NCBI GenBank assembly: GCA_023253295.1
Contig: JALRGZ010000261.1
Location: 1 to 5,774, forward strand
Direction: 5' to 3'
Origin: Flavobacterium sp.
GTDB lineage: Bacteria > Bacteroidota > Bacteroidia > Flavobacteriales > Flavobacteriaceae
DNA length: 5,774 bases
The position numbers and the translations under genes are program-made. The notes beneath the pieces are model-generated. The model was not told the DNA's origin, searched no databases, and worked only from the letters and a program-made list of their open reading frames with translations. Below are positions 1-5,774 of the stretch, in pieces (position 1 is the first letter of the stretch; each line of letters begins with the position of its first letter).

Positions 1-263
1 GGCATCAAATAATAAGAATAGATTTTCTCGAAAGAACTCTTTCCATTTACCCAGGATTGACTGACTTGTTGACTTGGTCCGGCAATAACTCTAAAACCTT
101 CAAATGAAGGTTCGTCAAAATTATCTCCGTCGATATTCATCACAAAATCTACACGTAGTCTTTCATTTAAACCCAGTGTGTTCTTGCTTACTTTAGTCTC
201 AAACTGTACCTGAGCCCAAAGTCCCTGAAAACATAACAGTACTATTATTAAATATCTTTTCAT
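1..263 (-). CDS. batD: BatD, N-terminal part (cut by left window edge)
   Basis: This is the beginning of a gene that runs off the left edge; 87 complete codons are visible. The start is the ATG at 261-263, followed at once by a signal peptide: MKRYLIIVLLCFQGLWA, then QVQFETKV. The mature part shows the pattern I associate with BatD: a strand, then SKNTLGLNERLRVDFVMN, then FDEPSFEGFRVIAGPS (about residues 49-66) and an SQSWVNG segment near residues 70-76, followed by YSYYL. This matches the first beta-sandwich repeat of the BatD oxygen-tolerance family. Full-length members are usually around 550-600 residues, have several such domains and end in a membrane anchor, none of which can be seen here. 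It lies 51 bases after batC, as expected for the A-B-C-D order. The assignment comes from recognised sequence pattern plus gene order. The function, an envelope protein linked to stress or oxygen tolerance, is family knowledge only. Confidence 0.85.
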   Translation of the reverse strand, partial: MKRYLIIVLLCFQGLWAQVQFETKVSKNTLGLNERLRVDFVMNIDGDNFDEPSFEGFRVIAGPSQQVSQSWVNGKSSFEKIYSYYLM

Positions 264-314
264 AGTGGTTTGAATCCTTATTCTTTTATTTAGAATATTC
301 TCCTTTTTTAGAAC

Positions 315-1106
315 TTACCAATCTTTATCTGTTTGAACAGGTCTTCCTTTTTCTTTTTTAGCTTTTACCTTGTCCTGAATTTTTTTCTCTTCGTTATTCA
401 CCGCATCTAAAAGATTTTCTAATCGGTCTTTAGAAATTCCTCCAGGTTGTGGTTTAGGTGGTTGATTTTGATCTTGTTTATCTTTTCCGTCTTTTTTGTC
501 TTGATCTTTCTTATCCTTATTATCTTTTTTATCCTTGTCTTTATCCTGATCTTTCTTATCCTGATCCTTTTTATCTTTATCTTTATCTTTATCTTTATTT
601 TTGTCTTTGTCCTTATCCTTATCTTTATTTTTATCCTTGTTGTCCTTGTTGTCTTTTGGAGGATTTTCTTTTAGCATTTTTTTAGCCAATGCATAATTGT
701 ATCTTGTTTCTTCATCAGCAGGACCATTTCTTAAGGCATTTTTATAAGCTTCTACAGCTTGAGTATAATCTTTCTCTTTCATAAACACATTTCCTAAATT
801 GTGATAAGCTTTGTGCTTTTGAATTCTGGATTTAGCATTTTTTAAGGCTTTTGCGTAAGCGTATTTTGCTTCCGAAGGCTGATTTTGTTTATAAATAGCA
901 TTTCCTAAATTATAGGGAGAAACAGATCTATTAGGGAATTTTGAATTGGATATTCTATAATCTGCCTCTGCTTCAGCAAATTTACTTTTATTGTATTCTT
1001 CATTAGCTTTAGACAAAGTTTTATCTTTTTCTTGTGCCAAAGCCTCTCCTAATCCTATGAAAAGGAATGCAAAAAAAGTAAATCCGTATGTTATAAAATT
1101 CTTCAT
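315..1106 (-). CDS. batC: BatC, exported TPR protein with Lys-Asp-rich tract
   Basis: This is a 263-residue protein with a signal peptide (residues 1-24, hydrophobic core 8-20, likely cleavage after EALA). Three TPR-like units follow at about 32-60, 64-93 and 98-131, with the typical pattern YNLGNAIYKQ...EAKYAYAKAL and YHNLGNVFMKEKDYTQAVEAYKNAL. A partial capping helix lies at 134-145. Residues 151-212 are almost entirely Lys and Asp, with a few Asn and Gln. A short Pro/Gln linker (about 213-222) follows, then a conserved-looking C-terminal helix with LLDAVNNEEKKIQDKVKAKK at 231-250. From memory, an EEKxxQxK segment of this kind is common near the end of BatC proteins. The protein is probably periplasmic and a scaffold for BatA, BatB and BatD. 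It starts 42 bases after batB ends. No Shine-Dalgarno sequence is visible; the leader is A-rich, as usual in Flavobacteria. The assignment is firm from domain order and neighbours; the partners are inferred. Confidence 0.9.
   Translation of the reverse strand: MKNFITYGFTFFAFLFIGLGEALAQEKDKTLSKANEEYNKSKFAEAEADYRISNSKFPNRSVSPYNLGNAIYKQNQPSEAKYAYAKALKNAKSRIQKHKAYHNLGNVFMKEKDYTQAVEAYKNALRNGPADEETRYNYALAKKMLKENPPKDNKDNKDKNKDKDKDKDKNKDKDKDKDKKDQDKKDQDKDKDKKDNKDKKDQDKKDGKDKQDQNQPPKPQPGGISKDRLENLLDAVNNEEKKIQDKVKAKKEKGRPVQTDKDW
471..656 (-). repeat. Low-complexity Lys-Asp coding tract inside batC
   Basis: These codons give BatC residues 151-212. They are an imperfect array of AAA/AAG (Lys) and GAT/GAC (Asp) codons with scattered AAT/AAC (Asn) and CAG/CAA (Gln). 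The plus strand is therefore nearly pure pyrimidine with regular purines. The most regular part is 570-593, four perfect tandem copies of TTTATC on the plus strand (GATAAA on the coding strand). Elsewhere units vary between Lys-Asp, Lys-Lys-Asp-Gln-Asp and Asn-Lys-Asp. Because the units are multiples of three, gain or loss of units would keep the reading frame. Confidence 0.9.
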
Positions 1107-1148
1107 TTTGATTTTTTTATGTTCTTTTCTCCATAGGAAAATTCACAT

Positions 1149-2183
1149 TTATTTTTCATCGTTAAACAAGTCTAACTTCTTCACCCAATTTGTCTTTTTT
1201 TCCAATAGGAATAAATCCAAAAACAAAAGCACAAAAGCAAAGCCTAAAAACCATTGAAATTGTGATTGAAAATCAGCCATTTGTGTCGATTCGAACTCTG
1301 TTTTTTGAATGTTATCCAATGTTTTTTTGATATATTCAATGACTTCTTTGGTATTATTTCCACTTACATAACCTCCTTTGGTTTCTTTAGCAATTGCTTC
1401 TAAACCCGGCTGATTTAACTTAGTAACTACCACTTCGTCATTACGGTCTCTTTTATAACTTTGCACTACACCATTTACTTTTAATGGAATAGTCCCTCCT
1501 TTTTCAGTACCGATTCCAACAGTAATAATGCGCATGCCTTGTTTATTAGCCTCATCAGCCGCAGCCTGGGCGCCTTCGGAATGATCTTCACCGTCAGAAA
1601 GCATAATAACCAGCTTAGACGTTTTGCTTTTATCATCAAAATAAGTCCCTGACAATCTAATTGCTTCATCCAATGATGTTCCTTGAGAAGAAACAATATC
1701 GGTATTCATGCTTTGCAAAAACATTTTGGCCACACTATAATCCGTTGTGATAGGCAAAACAGGAAAAGCACTTCCGGCATAAGCCACAATACCTATACGG
1801 TCATTCCCTAACTGATTGATAATTTGCGAAACTATTTGTTTGCTTTTTTCCAATCGACTTGGAGCTACATCTTCACACAGCATACTTTTTGAAACGTCCA
1901 TTGCAAAAACAATATCAATCCCTTCGCGTTTTACTGTTTCTAACTTGGTTCCAATTTTAGGATTTACTAACCCAATAATTAAACCTAATAAGGCCAATAA
2001 AAGAACTACTAATTTGAAAACAGGTTTAAAAACCGAACGTTCCGGACTTAATTTATTGATGATTTCTAAATCACCAAACTCCTTTTGTTTTCTCCTTTTC
2101 CAATACATATTCATCAGAAAAAGCAACACCACAAAAGGCAGTATAATAAGCAAATACAAATATTTTTTTTCGTCTAATTCCAT
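1149..2183 (-). CDS. batB: BatB, VWA-domain membrane protein
   Basis: This is a 344-residue protein with the Bat-type VWA layout. Membrane segments lie at about 9-27 and 57-74, a VWA domain at about 88-295, and a last membrane segment at about 309-327. The metal-ion-dependent adhesion site is complete: DVSKS (D96, S98, S100), T169 in SQGTS, and D197 in LSDGED. The SDGEDH segment and the following TVGIGTEKGGTIPL are typical of BatB rather than BatA. The basic stretch KRRKQKE after the first segment and EKKTNWVKK after the last both point to the cytoplasm, placing the VWA domain in the periplasm. The start at 2181-2183 gives a sensible N terminus (MELDEKKYLYLLIILPFVVL). The gene lies 99 bases after batA, the longest gap in the cluster, and 42 bases before batC. 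Family knowledge suggests a metal-dependent protein-binding role in a Bat complex; the ligand is unknown. Confidence 0.93.
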   Translation of the reverse strand: MELDEKKYLYLLIILPFVVLLFLMNMYWKRRKQKEFGDLEIINKLSPERSVFKPVFKLVVLLLALLGLIIGLVNPKIGTKLETVKREGIDIVFAMDVSKSMLCEDVAPSRLEKSKQIVSQIINQLGNDRIGIVAYAGSAFPVLPITTDYSVAKMFLQSMNTDIVSSQGTSLDEAIRLSGTYFDDKSKTSKLVIMLSDGEDHSEGAQAAADEANKQGMRIITVGIGTEKGGTIPLKVNGVVQSYKRDRNDEVVVTKLNQPGLEAIAKETKGGYVSGNNTKEVIEYIKKTLDNIQKTEFESTQMADFQSQFQWFLGFAFVLLFLDLFLLEKKTNWVKKLDLFNDEK

Positions 2184-2191
2184 AAATTTTT

Positions 2192-2253
2192 AAATTCCAA
2201 AAATTAAATCCCAAATTCCAAATTTCCATTCCAATGATTGGAATTTGGAATTT
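2192..2253. repeat. Inverted and direct AAATTCCAA repeats between batA and batB
   Basis: In the 99-base gap between batA and batB, AAATTCCAA occurs at 2192-2200 and again at 2213-2221, and its reverse complement TTGGAATTT occurs at 2245-2253. Between them is a perfect inverted repeat, ATTCCAAT (2228-2235), one base, ATTGGAAT (2237-2244). The two inner and outer pairs are adjacent on the right and separated by six bases (2222-2227) on the left. The transcript could therefore form a bulged stem of about 17 pairs. No run of T follows on the minus strand, so it is not a canonical intrinsic terminator. From memory, TTGGAATTT-type repeats are common between genes in Flavobacterium, so this may be one member of a dispersed family. 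Confidence 0.7.
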
Positions 2254-2268
2254 TAAAACTTGGATTTT

Positions 2269-2286
2269 TTGATTTTATAAAATCAA
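2269..2286. repeat. Perfect 18-base palindrome over the batA stop codon
   Basis: The bases TTGATTTTATAAAATCAA are identical to their own reverse complement. The batA stop codon TGA (2283-2285, minus strand) lies inside the palindrome. The composition is very AT-rich, and the flanks give no T tail on the minus strand, so termination is unlikely. It could be a weak mRNA hairpin, a protein site or chance. Confidence 0.55.
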
Positions 2287-3284
2287 ATAAAGCTTTTGTA
2301 AACTGTATTTCTCAATCCAATTTCGATCAGAACCAAAATACCAGCTAACCACACAAAAGGTCTGAATTTTTCGTCGTAATCATAAAATTTCAATTCTTGT
2401 ATTTCAGTTGTCTCTAATTTGTTGATTTCATTATAAATCTCAGCCAACTTACTATTACTGGTTGCTCTAAAATATTTTCCATCTGTTTTTTGAGCAATAC
2501 TTTTCATTAATCTTTCGTCAATTTCTACCTTCATCATTTGGAACAAAAACTGTCCGTTTGGAGCTACTGCATAGGGAAATTCGGCCATACCATTCGTCCC
2601 AATCCCAATAGTATATACTTTAATTCCGTATTGTTTAGCAATATCGGCCGCAGTTTCAGGTTCTATAAAACCTGCATTATTTACCCCATCCGTCAACAAA
2701 ATAATGACTCTACTCTTGGCTTTACTATCTTTCAAACGATTTACGGCTGTTGCCAATCCCATCCCGATACCTGTTCCGTCCTGTAACACATTATCGTATT
2801 TAATACTTTGAATAGCTTGTTCCACAATGGCTTTATCGCTGGTTACAGGTGTTTTGGTATACGCTTCAGAAGCATAAACCACTAATCCTATACGGTCATT
2901 AGGCCTTTGCTCCACAAAATCAGTAGCTACTCTTTTTAAGGCTTCCATACGGTTAGGCTTCAAATCTTTGGCAAGCATACTTCCGGAAACGTCCACCGCC
3001 ATTACAATATCAATCCCTTTTGTTGTTTTAGTTCTATTGCTAATATCAACCGTTCTTGGTCTTGCCATTGCTATAATCAAAGAACTTAATGCCAAAAGTC
3101 GAAACACACTTAAATACGGCTTGAATTTTGCTAAAGCCGATTGTTTTGTTTTAAAACCTTTAATCGAACTCACTTTTAATGTTGCCGATTGCTGGTTTCG
3201 TTTTAAAACCAACCAAATAATGGCCAATGGAATTAAAAGAAACAACCAAAAAAACTCCGGATTTAAAAAAGTTATTTTTGCCAT
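2283..3284 (-). CDS. batA: BatA, VWA-domain membrane protein
   Basis: This is a 333-residue protein with membrane segments at about 10-27 and 57-73, a VWA domain at about 89-290 and a final membrane segment at about 309-325. It has a full metal site: DVSGS (D98, S100, S102), T171 in DGTGIGMGLA, and D199 in LLTDGVNN. The TDGVNNAG segment, the TPVTSD loop (145-150) and the GTGIGMGLA motif are characteristic of BatA. The basic loop 28-56 after the first segment indicates cytoplasm, so the VWA domain should face the periplasm. The ATG at 3282-3284 shares one base with the stop codon of the upstream gene (TAATG on the minus strand), which supports both this start and coupled translation. The N terminus MAKITFLNPEFFWLFLLIPL fits the family. 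It probably acts with BatB as a membrane-anchored, metal-dependent binding subunit. Its specific ligand is unknown. Confidence 0.93.
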   Translation of the reverse strand: MAKITFLNPEFFWLFLLIPLAIIWLVLKRNQQSATLKVSSIKGFKTKQSALAKFKPYLSVFRLLALSSLIIAMARPRTVDISNRTKTTKGIDIVMAVDVSGSMLAKDLKPNRMEALKRVATDFVEQRPNDRIGLVVYASEAYTKTPVTSDKAIVEQAIQSIKYDNVLQDGTGIGMGLATAVNRLKDSKAKSRVIILLTDGVNNAGFIEPETAADIAKQYGIKVYTIGIGTNGMAEFPYAVAPNGQFLFQMMKVEIDERLMKSIAQKTDGKYFRATSNSKLAEIYNEINKLETTEIQELKFYDYDEKFRPFVWLAGILVLIEIGLRNTVYKSFI

Positions 3285-4918
3285 TATCTACCTTCGTGTT
3301 TTAATTCGACTGAGCTTAACACTCTTTCTGAAATTTCATTTGCGTACTTGTCTCCTTCCTGATGTAAAATCAAAATGTTTTGTAATCCATTTTCCTGACT
3401 AAACATTAAAGCCTCATAATACATTCTTTCTCTTTCATTAGTTAATTTATTCAATGTTGTATAAGTACCGTAAGCCTTCAATCCTGTAATACCTTCTTTA
3501 GTTTCAAAATCCTCCTGTTTTACAATCATGTTTTGTGCACCACCTTGTAATTCCATCATCTGCAAAGCACCATCCATTGCTTTTTTCAAATCAACTTGCG
3601 TTTCCTGTTTGTATTTTAAAGTAGAAACGGATAAATAGAAAGGATCTATCATACTTCCATAAGTAAATGTCTGCATCTCTTTGATCAAAGCCATTAATTC
3701 TTTTGACATAGTTTTGGACAAATCTGTACGAACCAAAACTTTAGGTGTTTCGATAATTACTGCCGGATTTCCGTATTCACTTTTCACCCATTCCCCTTCT
3801 AATAATTCTTTTGACGGATGACCTATAAGATTGTCTTTTACATAATCAAATCCTTTAGTTGCCAGCAAATAAAAGGTAGTGGCTAACAATAAGAAAAGTA
3901 CTGTTGCAATACTAACAGCAATACGATTATTTCTCTTTTTCTTTAATTGAAGTGCGATTTGTTTTTGTCTTTGAACTTCATTTAACAACACATCTTCTTC
4001 ATCCGGAATTTCAACTGGAATAGCACTATCTAAGGTTAGAATCGCTTTTTGAATTTTCTCTTTATCATTGGCAATTTCATATTCTAAAGGTTTCGATTTA
4101 GCAAATTTCACTAAATCGGCTTGTTTTAAAACTCTTTCTAAATTCTCAATGGTTTCTGGAGTAACCGTCATTTTCTTTTTGACCGAAGCCGCTTTTAAAG
4201 CTGCAATTAGTTCCGATGTAGTACTTTCCATTGCTGGAATTTCAATAGCTTCTTCGATATAATTTCGGGCAATATCGGTTAATTCACTATAATATTCCTT
4301 TATTTCTCCTTTTTGCCAAAGCTCTTTCTTTTCAAGATTATTTAATAAACTAGTCGCTTTTTCTATTGGAGTTTTATAAACTTCTTCTTCAATTTTTTTC
4401 TTTTGTTTGTTTTTCAAATACCAATAAACTCCTGCTCCAATTGCTAAAAATAGTAGCACTCCTAGAAGATACTTCCACCAATTTCCAATAGAATCATTAG
4501 CCGGTTGAATATCTTTGATATCAAACATTTTTTGCTTTAAAGTATCCACTTGAACATTAGCCACCTCAACAGCAATAGAATCACTTAAATACGGTTTATT
4601 ATTGATTAATATTTTAACACTTGGAATGACATAGCGACCGGAATCAAACTGAGTTAATCCGTATTTTTTGATCAACTCATAACGGTCATTGTTTTTAACG
4701 GTATCAATTGGATACGATTGAATAACTTCAAGCGCACCTATATTTTTTAATTTTGGAAAAACTACCTTAGACAATGTATCGACCGAAGTCTTTAAGGTTA
4801 ATTTAAACTCAGCTCCAATTTTATTTTTTGTAGTATCGATACTTGTTTCTACTCTTTTTTGTTGTGCAAAAATGCTGGTAGAAATTACTAGTAGTAATAA
4901 GAAGAATAGTTTTTTCAT
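3284..4918 (-). CDS. Bat-cluster membrane protein with BatD-like N terminus and unassigned C-terminal domain
   Basis: This is a 544-residue protein. A signal peptide (residues 1-19, MKKLFFLLLLVISTSIFAQ) leads into a beta-rich periplasmic segment at about 20-125, reminiscent of a BatD domain (TSVDTLSKVVFPKLKNIGALEVIQ; SGRYVIPSVKILI). A first membrane segment (147-168) is followed by KNKQKKK, so residues 169-331 should be cytoplasmic. This part is helical, with EIKEYYSELTDIARNYIEE (205-223) and TTSELIAAL (233-241), like the helical region after the anchor in BatD or DUF4381 proteins. KKKRNNR precedes a second membrane segment (333-353). The last 180 or so residues should then be periplasmic and match no family I can name with confidence. 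The gene follows the DUF58 gene by 38 bases and overlaps batA by one base, so it is probably co-expressed with both. The start at 4916-4918 is supported by the signal peptide. I infer an accessory subunit of the Bat complex; its function is unknown. Confidence 0.85.
   Translation of the reverse strand: MKKLFFLLLLVISTSIFAQQKRVETSIDTTKNKIGAEFKLTLKTSVDTLSKVVFPKLKNIGALEVIQSYPIDTVKNNDRYELIKKYGLTQFDSGRYVIPSVKILINNKPYLSDSIAVEVANVQVDTLKQKMFDIKDIQPANDSIGNWWKYLLGVLLFLAIGAGVYWYLKNKQKKKIEEEVYKTPIEKATSLLNNLEKKELWQKGEIKEYYSELTDIARNYIEEAIEIPAMESTTSELIAALKAASVKKKMTVTPETIENLERVLKQADLVKFAKSKPLEYEIANDKEKIQKAILTLDSAIPVEIPDEEDVLLNEVQRQKQIALQLKKKRNNRIAVSIATVLFLLLATTFYLLATKGFDYVKDNLIGHPSKELLEGEWVKSEYGNPAVIIETPKVLVRTDLSKTMSKELMALIKEMQTFTYGSMIDPFYLSVSTLKYKQETQVDLKKAMDGALQMMELQGGAQNMIVKQEDFETKEGITGLKAYGTYTTLNKLTNERERMYYEALMFSQENGLQNILILHQEGDKYANEISERVLSSVELKHEGR
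3287..3823 (-). other. Unassigned C-terminal periplasmic domain of the 544-residue Bat-cluster protein
   Basis: These codons give residues 366-544, after the second membrane segment. Visible elements are GEWVKSEYGNPAVIIETPKVLVR (about 375-397), a helix MSKELMALIKEMQ, a strand FYLSVSTLKY, a helix LKKAMDGALQMMELQGG, strands around KEGITGLKAYGTYT and RMYYEALMFSQENGLQNILILHQ, and a final helix DKYANEISERVLSSVEL. The alternation, ending in a helix with SSVEL, resembles the MOG1/PsbP-like fold in general plan. That is a guess from pattern only. Confidence 0.4.
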
Positions 4919-4924
4919 GTTGTA

Positions 4925-4937
4925 TTAATCCGATTAA
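4925..4937. repeat. Short dyad upstream of the 544-residue gene
   Basis: TTAATC, one base, GATTAA forms a perfect 6+1+6 inverted repeat within the 38-base gap between the DUF58 gene and the next gene, ending 7 bases before the ATG at 4916-4918. Such short AT-rich dyads are frequent by chance. No promoter boxes of the Bacteroidota type (TTG and TAnnTTTG) could be recognised here, so no regulatory role is claimed. Confidence 0.3.
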
Positions 4938-4956
4938 AATCTTCAATCGTTAATTG

Positions 4957-5774
4957 TTACCTCGATTTAAAATAACCCAATAATTTGGTTACATAACTTT
5001 CGTCAACTCTTGTATTTACTACGCCAGAACCCGATTTACTGAAAGTCTCTTTGAAATAATTCAATTGGTCATTGTAATATTTTTCATAACCCATTCGAAC
5101 AGCTTTTGAGCCCGTATCTACCAATTGCATTTCGCCTGTTTCGGCATCAAGCATCGGTACCATACCTAAGTTTGGCATTTTTTCTTCACGAATATCATAT
5201 ACTCGAATCCCCGTTACATCATGCTTTTTAGCAGCAATTTTCAAAGTGTGCTCATAATCTGCCGACATGAAATCGGAAATCACAAAAACAATGGCTTTCT
5301 TTTTTTGTGTGCTCGAAAGGAATTTTAAAGCCTGAGCAATATCGGTTTTATGACTTTTTGGTTCAAATTCTATCAGTTCGCGAATAATACGTAATACGTG
5401 CGACCTTCCTTTTTTAGGCGGTATATACAACTCGATTTGGTCTGAAAACAAAATCAGTCCAATTTTATCATTGTTTTGTGTAGCCGAAAAAGCCATCGTA
5501 GCAGCAATTTCTGTAACGATGTCTTTTTTAAATTGATTTTTAGAACCAAAACTTTCTGAACCTGAAATATCCACCATTAACATCATGGTTAGTTCACGTT
5601 CTTCTTCAAAAACTTTTACGTGCGCTTCATTGTAACGGGCTGTAACATTCCAATCAATATTTCGAATATCATCGCCATATTGATATTGACGCACCTCACT
5701 AAAAGTCATCCCACGCCCTTTGAAAGAAGTATGATATTCCCCTGAGAAGATATGATCACTCAATCTACGGGTTT
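4957..5774 (-). CDS. DUF58-family protein (cut by right window edge)
   Basis: The gene's start lies outside the window: the reading frame stays open to 5774, upstream of an in-frame TTG (5761-5763), and the codons before it give T-R-R, continuing into LSDHIFSGEYHTSFKGRG. This is the usual DUF58 sequence 15-20 residues inside the protein, so the TTG is not the real start. Counting from that codon, the DUF58 signature lies at about 24-43 (VRQYQYGDDIRNIDW, then TAR). A VWA-like fold follows with a complete metal site: DISGS (D65, S67, S69), T140 in HKTDIAQAL, and D164 in VISDFM. No membrane segment is visible, so it is probably cytoplasmic. It is the first gene seen in the cluster, 38 bases before the 544-residue gene. 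DUF58 genes commonly follow a MoxR-type AAA+ ATPase and are thought to work with it; that gene would be just beyond the window. The family is certain, the biochemical role is not. Confidence 0.92.
   Translation of the reverse strand, partial: TRRLSDHIFSGEYHTSFKGRGMTFSEVRQYQYGDDIRNIDWNVTARYNEAHVKVFEEERELTMMLMVDISGSESFGSKNQFKKDIVTEIAATMAFSATQNNDKIGLILFSDQIELYIPPKKGRSHVLRIIRELIEFEPKSHKTDIAQALKFLSSTQKKKAIVFVISDFMSADYEHTLKIAAKKHDVTGIRVYDIREEKMPNLGMVPMLDAETGEMQLVDTGSKAVRMGYEKYYNDQLNYFKETFSKSGSGVVNTRVDESYVTKLLGYFKSR

Noticed and set aside
264..314. AAGGAG on the minus strand after batC as a Shine-Dalgarno site for batD
   Set aside because: It lies about 35 bases before the batD ATG, too far to act as one, and Flavobacteria rarely depend on such sites.
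447..685. Two plus-strand open frames of 75 codons rich in Phe, Leu and Ile, which look like membrane peptides
   Set aside because: They are antisense shadows of the Lys-Asp tract of batC: complementing Lys and Asp codons gives runs of hydrophobic codons in other frames.
1481..1696. Minus-strand open frame of 71 codons inside batB
   Set aside because: It is a second frame of the batB coding sequence, wholly contained in it, with no family resemblance. It does not indicate a frameshift, because the batB frame is intact throughout.
1816..2193. Plus-strand open frame of 125 codons opposite batB
   Set aside because: It lies antisense to the well-supported VWA gene, has no recognisable domain and covers a conserved MIDAS region, so it is a shadow.
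2213..2286. Intrinsic terminator between batA and batB
   Set aside because: Stems can be drawn, but no U run follows on the transcribed strand, stems are AT-rich, and the genes downstream belong to the same functional cluster.
2968..3402. Plus-strand open frame of 144 codons opposite the 5' part of batA and the end of the upstream gene
   Set aside because: Its apparent hydrophobic segments are reverse complements of BatA coding sequence, and it spans the junction of two real genes.

Overview
The window looks like a piece of a Bacteroidota chromosome, most likely a Flavobacteriaceae member close to Flavobacterium. The reasons are the AT-rich DNA, A-rich leader regions without clear Shine-Dalgarno sequences, the residue style of the proteins, and a recognisable Bat (Bacteroides aerotolerance) gene cluster. 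This assignment rests on recognition of the families, not on a database search.

All six genes lie on the minus strand, so transcription runs from the right edge to the left edge. In that order they are: a DUF58-family protein cut by the right edge (4957-5774); a 544-residue two-pass membrane protein with a BatD-like N-terminal part and an unassigned C-terminal domain (3284-4918); batA, a VWA membrane protein (2283-3284); batB, a second VWA membrane protein (1149-2183); batC, an exported TPR protein with a long Lys-Asp tract (315-1106); and the first 87 codons of batD (1-263), cut by the left edge. Gaps are short: 38, -1, 99, 42 and 51 bases. No convincing terminator interrupts the series, so a single operon is the simplest reading. 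There is no gene-free stretch longer than 100 bases.

The proteins fit one envelope-associated system. The DUF58 protein has a MIDAS-type metal site and shows no membrane segment in its visible part, so it is probably cytoplasmic. By the positive-inside rule BatA and BatB place their MIDAS-bearing VWA domains in the periplasm. BatC adds a periplasmic TPR scaffold, and BatD and the 544-residue protein add periplasmic beta-rich domains on membrane anchors. In related genomes such clusters begin with a MoxR-type AAA+ ATPase, which would be expected just beyond the right edge. The molecular function of Bat systems is not settled: roles in oxygen or stress tolerance and in envelope protein assembly have been proposed.

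The least explained parts are the C-terminal domain of the 544-residue protein, the charged repeat tract of BatC, and an inverted-repeat element between batA and batB. Nothing here looks like a mobile element, CRISPR array or RNA gene.
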